DNA from: Sulfuriferula sp047300855
GTDB lineage: Bacteria; Pseudomonadota; Gammaproteobacteria; Burkholderiales; Sulfuriferulaceae
DNA length: 64,000 nt
Assembly (NCBI RefSeq): GCF_047300855.1
Contig: NZ_CP170197.1
Coordinates: 2,852,001 to 2,916,000 of the forward strand
Reading direction: 5' to 3'
Translations under genes and position numbers: made by a program
The notes under the pieces: model-generated
The model's database searches: none
Seen by the model: only the letters and a program-made list of their open reading frames with translations
What the model was told of the DNA's origin: nothing
Shown here: piece after piece, positions 43,634-51,400 of the stretch
Layout: every line of letters begins with the position of its first letter
Numbering within the stretch: the stretch's first letter is position 1

Positions 43634-44454
43634 TGTGGCTTTTCGCCTTCACGCGCCCAGAACAGGCGATCCGGAATGAACTGCCCCATGCCGGGGCGGA
43701 ACGCGGCGCGCAGCGCTTCATAGGTAAATTCCTGTGCTTCGCGGACTGCCTCGGGCAGATCCAGGCCATGCGCCAAAGCTGCGGCAATAGCAGATGCCAG
43801 CGTACAACCCGAGCCGTGATAACTGCCCGGCAATCTGTCCCAGGCATCCCGGCGCAACACACCATTCTCACCATAGAGCGTATTGAAAACCTGAGGCGTG
43901 TTCTCGTGGGTGCCGGTAATCAGCACATATTCGCAACCCATATCAATCAGCCGTCGGGCGCATTCGCCCAGATCAAGCTCGGCATTATCTTCACTGTCGT
44001 CCTGCAACAGACGCCGAATTTCCATGCTATTGGGGGTCAGGATGGTTGTCTGCGGGATCAACATATCGAGAAGCGCCGCCTGCATGTCGTCACTAGCCAG
44101 CTCATCACCACGCCCGGATGCCAGAACCGGATCCAATATCAGCGGCACATCGGGATAATCGCTGACGATCTCGGCAATAGCAGCGATGGCCTCAATGCTG
44201 CCCAACAGACCGATCTTGAATGCGGCCACCGGCATATCCTCGAGTACGCTGCGCGCCTGGTCGGCAATCCAGTCGGCATCAATCGGCAGATAATCTTCCA
44301 CACCAACCGTGTCCTGCACGGTTATCGCGGTCACTACCGACAACGCATGGCAACCCATGCTGGTCAGCGTAAGGATATCAGCCTGAATACCGGCTCCCCC
44401 ACTAGGATCAGTCGCGGCAAAAGTGAGTACGATGGGCGGGAGTTCGTCGGTCAT
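43630..44454 (-). CDS. thiD: Bifunctional HMP kinase / HMP-phosphate kinase
   Basis: Two phosphorylations of hydroxymethylpyrimidine, the ThiC product. 274 residues from ATG 44454 (a TTG two codons upstream is also in frame). Ribokinase-like fold: ATDPSGGAGIQADILT, SVVTAITVQDTVG, DPVLASGRGDEL, GSYHGSGCTLASAIAAALA with the catalytic Cys/Asp-loop equivalent. First gene of thiD-thiE-hemL. A 19-bp palindrome lies 14 bases upstream of the start. Confidence 0.94.
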   Translation of the reverse strand: MTDELPPIVLTFAATDPSGGAGIQADILTLTSMGCHALSVVTAITVQDTVGVEDYLPIDADWIADQARSVLEDMPVAAFKIGLLGSIEAIAAIAEIVSDYPDVPLILDPVLASGRGDELASDDMQAALLDMLIPQTTILTPNSMEIRRLLQDDSEDNAELDLGECARRLIDMGCEYVLITGTHENTPQVFNTLYGENGVLRRDAWDRLPGSYHGSGCTLASAIAAALAHGLDLPEAVREAQEFTYEALRAAFRPGMGQFIPDRLFWAREGEKPQ

Positions 44455-44467
44455 GGTCAAGGAGGCA

Positions 44468-44486
44468 GCACTAAATAATTCAGTGC
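44468..44486. promoter_or_regulatory. Operator-like palindrome between thiD and rubredoxin
   Basis: GCACTAAATAATTCAGTGC, symmetric at 16 of 19 positions including the centre-paired arms GCACT/AGTGC, in the 76-base divergent gap. It could be a protein binding site; the factor is unknown. Confidence 0.4.
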
Positions 44487-44530
44487 ATAAGGAGTTAGAA
44501 TATATATTTTAACTTAAAAGTAGAGACTCA

Positions 44531-44707
44531 ATGGCACCCCCCTTCAACAGCTATCTGTGCGTGATCTGCGGTTTTATCTACGAAGAGGAAAAAGGTTGCC
44601 CGGATGATGGCATTGCTCCCGGAACCCGTTGGGAAGATGTGCCGCCCAACTGGACTTGCCCTGATTGCGGGGCACGCAAGGATGATTTTGAGTTAATCCA
44701 GATATAG
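44531..44707 (+). CDS. rubA: Rubredoxin
   Basis: 58 residues, small Fe(Cys)4 electron carrier. Iron ligands are Cys10, Cys13 (CVICG) and Cys43, Cys46 (CPDCG), with the conserved YEEEKGCPDDGIAPGT-like and WEDVPPNWTCP segments. ATG 44531. A rubredoxin directly upstream of pilG is common in beta- and gammaproteobacteria. Confidence 0.95.
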   Translation: MAPPFNSYLCVICGFIYEEEKGCPDDGIAPGTRWEDVPPNWTCPDCGARKDDFELIQI

Positions 44708-44832
44708 TTAACCACAGCAATTACTAAAGATTTCGCCGCGCAGTCCGATATTTACTCAAAGCCTGTACTGGTGCTTATTGCATCTGCACCATTAAGTAGG
44801 CTTAAACCGACATAACCAGGACGGGATACAGC

Positions 44833-45234
44833 GTGAGCGACACCAAAAATCTGGCTGGCATCAAAGTGATGGTGATTGATGACAGCAACACAATCCGCCG
44901 TAGCGCAGAGATTTTTCTCAATCAGGCCGGCTGTCAGGTCATTCTTGCCGAAGATGGATTTGACGCGCTGGCAAAAATCACCGAGCACCTGCCGGATGTT
45001 GTTTTTGTAGACATCATGATGCCGCGCCTGGATGGCTACCAGACCTGCTCGCTGATCAAGAAGAATGCCCATTTCAAGGCCACGCCGGTAGTGATGCTAT
45101 CAAGCAAGGATGGCCTGTTCGACAAGGCGCGCGGGCGCATGGTCGGTTCCAATGAATACCTGACCAAACCATTTACCAAAGACACCCTGTTAACCGCAGT
45201 ACAACGCCACACCACCCAGCATTTAGCTGCCTGA
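44833..45234 (+). CDS. pilG: Twitching motility response regulator PilG
   Basis: 133-residue stand-alone receiver domain starting at GTG. Acidic pocket VIDDS, phospho-acceptor Asp60 in VFVDIMMPRLDG, switch SS, Lys in YLTKPFT. In the Pil-Chp system PilG is phosphorylated by ChpA and promotes type IV pilus extension. First gene of the chemosensory operon; the 125-base leader contains the weak inverted repeat TGGTGC/GCACCA (44769-44774, 44786-44791). Confidence 0.93.
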   Translation: MSDTKNLAGIKVMVIDDSNTIRRSAEIFLNQAGCQVILAEDGFDALAKITEHLPDVVFVDIMMPRLDGYQTCSLIKKNAHFKATPVVMLSSKDGLFDKARGRMVGSNEYLTKPFTKDTLLTAVQRHTTQHLAA

Positions 45235-45256
45235 CCTTTAAGACGAGATTATTACC

Positions 45257-45619
45257 ATGGCTATCCAACGCATCCTGATTGTAGACGACTCCCCCACCGA
45301 ACGCTTTTTCCTGGCCGATTTGCTCGGAAAAAATGGTTATGATGTCAGCATGGCTGAAAATGGTACCGAGGCGCTGGACAAAGCCAAGCAAACCAAACCT
45401 GACCTGATTCTGATGGATGTGGTGATGCCAGGTCTCAATGGCTTTCAGGCCACTCGTGCAATCACGCGCGACGACGATACCAAACATATTCCCATCATCC
45501 TGTGCACCACCAAAAACCAGGAAACCGACAAAATATGGGGAATGCGTCAGGGCGCCATTGAATATATGGTCAAACCCATTGATGGCCCTGCCTTGCTGCA
45601 AAAGATCCGTGCCTTATAA
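45257..45619 (+). CDS. pilH: Twitching motility response regulator PilH
   Basis: 120-residue receiver domain. VDDSPTERF, phospho-acceptor Asp54 in LILMDVVMPGLNG, CTTKNQ in place of the switch Ser/Thr region, MVKPID with the conserved Lys. Thought to act as phosphate sink or retraction-side regulator in Pil-Chp. 22 bases after pilG. Confidence 0.93.
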   Translation: MAIQRILIVDDSPTERFFLADLLGKNGYDVSMAENGTEALDKAKQTKPDLILMDVVMPGLNGFQATRAITRDDDTKHIPIILCTTKNQETDKIWGMRQGAIEYMVKPIDGPALLQKIRAL

Positions 45620-45652
45620 GCCTCCTGTTTTTCTGACCATTCACATACAGCC

Positions 45653-46165
45653 ATGTCAAAACGCGTCAGTCTCAAACAATTCCAGCAAGACCTGAGCGCC
45701 CGTCTTCAGGATGCGAGTACCCGTACCTCCCTGGCAACCAGCCTGGGAGTGCGCGTTGGCGATGAAAACTGGCTGGTCGAACTTGGCAATATCAGCGAAG
45801 TCATTGCACCGGGTCCATGGGTGCGGGTGCCGCTAGCCAAGGCCTGGCTCCTGGGCGTCGCAAATATCCGCGGCAAATTGTATAGCGTTGTCGATTTGTC
45901 CGCTTTTTCTGGACATGCGACGGTTACACCCGGCCCGGATACGAGATTATTGCTGGTACACAGCCGATTCGCGGTGAATGCCGCATTGCTCGTCGACCGG
46001 ACATTGGGATTACGCAGCACGGAACAGGCAAGCCACAAAGAAACCAGCGCGTCTGATACGGAATGGATATCTCGTCATTATCGCGATGATCAGGATGCTT
46101 TCTGGAAAGTTCTGGACATGGGCGCGCTCGTTTCGCACCCGGCCTTTCTCCAGGCAGGCATCTAG
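45653..46165 (+). CDS. pilI: CheW-like adaptor PilI
   Basis: 170 residues, CheW domain: LGVRVGDENWLVELGNISEV, PLAKAWLLGVANIRGKLYSVVDLSAF (parts), RLLLVHSRFAVNAALLVDRTLGL (parts). Couples the receptor PilJ to the ChpA kinase. Operon position between pilH and pilJ is canonical. Confidence 0.93.
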   Translation: MSKRVSLKQFQQDLSARLQDASTRTSLATSLGVRVGDENWLVELGNISEVIAPGPWVRVPLAKAWLLGVANIRGKLYSVVDLSAFSGHATVTPGPDTRLLLVHSRFAVNAALLVDRTLGLRSTEQASHKETSASDTEWISRHYRDDQDAFWKVLDMGALVSHPAFLQAGI

Positions 46166-46223
46166 ACGCATTTCATCATCACAATAATCTATTTAATCAA
46201 TAACATGTTAAGCGGAGAAAAGC

Positions 46224-48362
46224 ATGGCTATCAGCTTTCCCAGTTTCAATCTTAAGTCCTCCAAGGATAAAACCGCCAAATCCAGGAGTGCTCGCGACGT
46301 ACCCGAGCACACCACGCTTATCATGAGTGGATTACGCAAAATTTCTGCCAAAACTCCTGGAGAAACACCACTCATTGGCCACTTGCCGATCGAAAAGCAG
46401 TACATGCTCACGCTGGGCGCAGCCTTGGCCCTGCTCGTGCTGTCAGCAGGCCTGGTGACATACAGCACCATTCAGGCAGGTAATAAAACCGAATATATCG
46501 GTACGTCTACCGAAATGCAGATGCTGTCGCAGCGTATCGCCAAGGGTGCACAACAGGCTGTGCTGGGCACCCCTGAGGCATTCAAGCAACTGCAGGACAG
46601 CCGCAACATCTTCAAAAACAGCCTGTCAGGTTTGATAAACGGCAACAGCAGCATCCCTGCTTCGCCCAATTCGGTTCAGCCTCTACTGGCTCAACTGGAT
46701 AAAGACTGGAAGCCGATGACTGGCCAGATCGACTTGATTCTGGGTCAGGAAAAAACCCTGGTCGGTTTGCATAAAAGTGTAGGAAACATTAACAAATCCA
46801 GTGCTGCATTGCTGGAACTATCAGAACAGCTTGTTGGCCGCATGAACGATGCCAATTCGCCGCAACGCCCCACCTCCCTGGCCAGCGAAATGGTCATGTT
46901 GACTCAACGCATGGCCAAAAACGCCAACACGCTGCTGTCCAGTGAAGTGATCGACCAGGACGTGGCATTTCAGCTCGGCAAGGATGCGACCACCTACAAG
47001 GACATCATGAACGGGCTGAATGACGGCAGCGAAAAGCTGCGCTTGACTGCCGCCACGGACCAGGACGTTCGCGCCAAGCTGCAGGATATTCTCTCTGCCT
47101 ATAAAGGGTTCGAAGTCGATGTCAACAACATCCTTGCCAACATGCAGCCACTCGTGGAAGCCAAGCTGGCCGGACACGGCATTTTTACCGAGAGCGATAA
47201 ACTTCTGGCTGACTCACAAAAAATCACCACTGCCTATCAAGGGCTGGGGGCACTTGGCAATGCTTTGGCCATTCTGTTTGGTGTGTTGGGGCTGGCCAGT
47301 CTGGCGCTGTTTGGATATATCAACATCAACGAAGCCAAACGCCGTGCCCTGCAGGGTGAAGCCGAAAACAAACGTAACCAGGAAGCCATTCTGCGTCTGC
47401 TGAACGAACTGGGCGACCTCTCGGAAGGCGATCTGACCGTCAGCGCAACGGTTAACGAAGATATCACCGGCGCAATTGCAGACTCCATCAACTTCACTAT
47501 TGATGAGTTGCGCTCACTGGTTGTGGGTATCAATAAAGCTACTGAGCAAGTCAATTCGACAACCACCCAGGCCAAACTGGTATCGGACGAACTCCTGTCT
47601 GCCGCGCAGCGCCAGTCACGTGAAATCGAAGATACCTCTGCCGCTATTCTGGATATGTCGGAATCCATTAATGAAGTGTCCGCCAGTGCCAGCCAGTCTG
47701 CACAAGTGGCGCACCAGTCACTGGAAGCTGCAGAAAAAGGCACACACGCGGTACAAAACTCCATCTCCGGCATGAACGGGATTCGTGAGCAGATCCAGGA
47801 AACATCCAAGCGCATCAAGCGCCTGGGCGAATCGTCACAGGAAATCGGCGAAATTGTGGAACTGATTTCCGACATTACCGAGCAGACCAACGTGCTGGCA
47901 CTGAACGCTGCCATTCAGGCGGCGTCGGCTGGTGAAGCGGGGCGCGGGTTCTCGGTGGTTGCGGAAGAGGTGCAACGTCTGGCAGAGCGCTCCGCCCAGG
48001 CTACCAAGCAGATTGCAGCGATTGTGAAAACCATTCAGTCGGATACGCAGGACGCGGTTGCCGCCATGGAAACCAGTACCCAAGGTGTGGTTGAGGGAGC
48101 AAAACTATCCGACGCTGCCGGCCAGGCGCTGTCCGAAATCAGCCAGGTGTCACGCAATCTGGCAGCACTGATCGAAAACATCTCGACCGCAACCGAAGCC
48201 CAGGCTGCTGCAGCCACCAAAGTCGCCCGTACCATGCAGGACATCCAGAGCATTACCGAGCAGACAACCAACGGCACGAACCAGACCGCGTCCTCGATCG
48301 GTGCCCTGAGCGACCTGGCAGCCGATCTGAAGAAATCAATTGCCGGCTTCAAACTGGCCTAA
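46224..48362 (+). CDS. pilJ: Methyl-accepting chemotaxis protein PilJ
   Basis: 712 residues. An extended cytoplasmic N-terminus (about 50), TM1 (LTLGAALALLVLSAGLVTYS), two PilJ-type sensor modules in the periplasm (each starting QMLSQRIAKGA / MVMLTQRMAKNA), TM2 near 350 (AILFGVLGLASLALFGYI), HAMP-like stretch, then the coiled-coil signalling tip ISDITEQTNVLALNAAIQAA. Senses surface contact or pilin signals. Followed by a strong hairpin before chpA. Confidence 0.95.
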   Translation: MAISFPSFNLKSSKDKTAKSRSARDVPEHTTLIMSGLRKISAKTPGETPLIGHLPIEKQYMLTLGAALALLVLSAGLVTYSTIQAGNKTEYIGTSTEMQMLSQRIAKGAQQAVLGTPEAFKQLQDSRNIFKNSLSGLINGNSSIPASPNSVQPLLAQLDKDWKPMTGQIDLILGQEKTLVGLHKSVGNINKSSAALLELSEQLVGRMNDANSPQRPTSLASEMVMLTQRMAKNANTLLSSEVIDQDVAFQLGKDATTYKDIMNGLNDGSEKLRLTAATDQDVRAKLQDILSAYKGFEVDVNNILANMQPLVEAKLAGHGIFTESDKLLADSQKITTAYQGLGALGNALAILFGVLGLASLALFGYININEAKRRALQGEAENKRNQEAILRLLNELGDLSEGDLTVSATVNEDITGAIADSINFTIDELRSLVVGINKATEQVNSTTTQAKLVSDELLSAAQRQSREIEDTSAAILDMSESINEVSASASQSAQVAHQSLEAAEKGTHAVQNSISGMNGIREQIQETSKRIKRLGESSQEIGEIVELISDITEQTNVLALNAAIQAASAGEAGRGFSVVAEEVQRLAERSAQATKQIAAIVKTIQSDTQDAVAAMETSTQGVVEGAKLSDAAGQALSEISQVSRNLAALIENISTATEAQAAAATKVARTMQDIQSITEQTTNGTNQTASSIGALSDLAADLKKSIAGFKLA

Positions 48363-48371
48363 CGCAGCTCC

Positions 48372-48394
48372 CGGCGTGCGCATGGCGCACGCCG
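48372..48394 (+). other. Strong GC hairpin between pilJ and chpA
   Basis: 10-bp stem CGGCGTGCGC/GCGCACGCCG with a 3-nt loop (ATG) and no following T-run. Placed 31 bases before the chpA start codon. Perhaps an mRNA-stability or processing element. Confidence 0.55.
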
Positions 48395-48424
48395 CCGTGA
48401 TTAGCCGACTAAACAGGACACACC

Positions 48425-51400
48425 ATGAGCGCAACTGTGGAATATGATACTGGCCCGCTGAGCTGGGTTAAAAGCGAAATTGACCATGCCCTGCAGCAAA
48501 CCCGCGACGCCCTGAGCAAGTTTCGCCCAGGGGAAGACGACCCAGCACAACTGCGCAATGCGCGCACCTACCTGAATCAGGTCAGCGGCGCCATCGAAAT
48601 GGTCGGCTTGCAAGGCGTAGCACTCGTATCCCAGGAAACGAAAAAACTGCTGGAACAACTGGAAAACCAGACTCTGCCTGTTAATGCTGCGGCCATTGAT
48701 CTGATACAACGCACCATCGATGCAATATGCATCTATCTGGACGACCTGGTCAAAGGCAAACCCAATCTGGAGTTGCGTCTGTTTCCGCTATACCAGGAAA
48801 TTCGCACCACTCTGGGCATCGAAAATAGTGCCGAAAGCGACCTGTTTTTCCCTGATCTGAACCAACGCGCACCCAGGATACCATCTGTTGTATCGCGTAC
48901 CGAAGCGGAACTGACAGCGCTGGTCAAAAAGTCACGCGCCCAATTTCAGCGCGGTCTGCTGGCGTTTTTGCGTCAACAGAATGCAGACCAGGGTCTGGCG
49001 GTTATGCGTGGGGCGGTGCATGAAATCGAACAGGCGATGGAACTGCCGGCCAACCGCACATTGTGGTGGGGTGCGACGGCCTTTGTAGATTGTCTGGCTA
49101 ACCACGCCATTGAGCCCAATTTTGCAGTCAAGCAACTTTGCGGCCGCATTGACTTGCAAATGCGCCGTCTGGCCGAGGGCTCCAACAAGGTGGCAGAACG
49201 CCTGCTCAAGGATATTCTTTATTTCGTGGCTAAAAGCGGCGATGTCAGCGACCATGTCAAAGCCGTCAAGGAAGCGTTTTCGCTTGACCACATCATGCCG
49301 GACAATGCGGGTGAATCCGGTGAAATGGCGGCGCTGATGCCATTGCTGAAAGAATTGCGTAACCTGCTCGCGCCAGCCAAGGAGTCCTGGCTCAAATTCA
49401 CTGCCGGCAATCGCGACAGCCTGGCGCAATTCCAATCCCATATCAATACGTTGCACACTCGCATTGCTGAACTCAAAAGCACACCGTTGTCGAATTTACT
49501 GACACTGATCAGCGAAATCGCCAACTCCACCGGGTCGCTTGCCTCGGACAAAACCGAATCGCTCGGGCTGGAAATGGCCACTGCATTGCTGTTGATACAA
49601 AACACCCTGGAAAACTACCAGAACGTCACGGGCGAACTGGTAGCGCAAGCCGATGTGCAAATGCTGCGCCTGCGCGCTGCCGCTTATGGCGACGTAGATG
49701 TCTCGCAGATACCTGAAATCCCGCTTCTGGACGAAATGTCGCGCCACGCTCAGGAACGTCTGCTCATTGCCCAGGTTGCGCAAGAAATCCAATCCAACCT
49801 GAAGCAGGCCGAAGAAGTGCTGGATGCCTTTTTCCGTGACCCTGAGCACGATCGTCAAACCTTGGTCAGCATCAATGCACCGCTGACACAGGTACAGGGT
49901 GCACTGAGCATTCTGCAGCTTGACCAGGCCGGTCAGTTGCTCAGCGCTGCGCGCAATATCGTGTTGGGTTTTCAGGATGTTCAGCGTCCGATTAACGAGA
50001 CCGATTTTGCGGTGCTCGCTGACGCCCTGAGCAGCCTAGGCCTCTTTATTGATGCATTGCGTCATCAGCGCAGCGATGCGGACACCATTCTGCTCCCTGC
50101 GCTTCAGCAGCTTGGTCTGTGGGAACCAGAAGCCGACGCAGCATCCGATCCGTCCACGCCCAGTGTTGAAGACAGCCTGGATGCGCTGAAACTGGACGTT
50201 CGGGAACAGCATAACGCCTGGCAAGAAGCCCCCGAAGAGGAAAATGCTCAAAAAAAGTTTTTGAGCGCATTGCATGAGCTCGAAGAGGATGCCGAACTCA
50301 TAGGGGACTATGCGCTCAAGCAGCAAACAACCGACGCACTCAAGCTTGCCGGTAATGGTCCCAATCCGGCACTGAGCCAAGCGATCCAGGAAATCAGCGG
50401 CAGCCAGTCAGTACCGCATGAAATCGCTGCACTTGCAGATGACACCACAAATCAGGCTATTGATGCCGAGCTACTGGAAATATTCCTGGAAGAAGCCAGT
50501 GAAGTTCTCGATAGCATTGCCAGCCATCTGGAAATTTCCCGGGCTGAACCCCATAACCACGACAGCCTTACTACCCTGCGCCGCAATTTCCACACTCTGA
50601 AGGGCAGCGGTCGCATGGTGGGCCTCACGGATCTGGGTGAAGTTGCATGGAGCATTGAGCAACTGCTCAATCAGTGGCTGCAGGATGAAAAATCTGCCAG
50701 TGAGGCTGTCCTGGAAGTTCTTAGCGATGCTCATGTTCATTTTGACGGCTGGATCAAATCACTAAAATCCAGCGGACAAGCCCACATTGTCGCTGACGAG
50801 CTAGTGGCAAAGGCAACTCAGTTACGCACTGGCGAACTACCCGAACCCGCTCTCGAACCGGCCGAACTGCCACAGGCAGAGCACGCCGCACCAGAACTCG
50901 AGAGCGCGGTACATGAGCCCATAGAAACGGTCAGCCAATCCGAGGCCGCCGTTACAGATGACTCGTCTGTTACTGCAATAGCCGAGACGGACCTCGGCAA
51001 CCTCAACACCGCAGAAGAAATGACGGTGGTTGAGATTGCCCCCCCCGAAGATGATCGTATCAGCATTGGCACCAATCTGATCTCTGCACCCCTGCTGGAT
51101 ATATTCCTGCGCGAAGCCGAGCAGCATCACGCCACATTGCGTCGCGAATTCGTTCGCCTGCAAAACAATCCCGGAGAGCCCGTCGCATACGATTTCATGC
51201 GTGCGGCGCATACACTGGCAGGAATCGCTGGCACCACTGGCTTCACCGCCGCGGCAGATCTCGCGCACGCCCTTGAAGCATGGCTTACCCAGTTACAAGA
51301 AAGCGTTGCACCGTTGCCGTCAGACAGCAGGCTGACTGACGACACCATCACTGCGCTGGGTGCAATGCTGGACAACATCCGGGCAAAGACACCACCCGTA

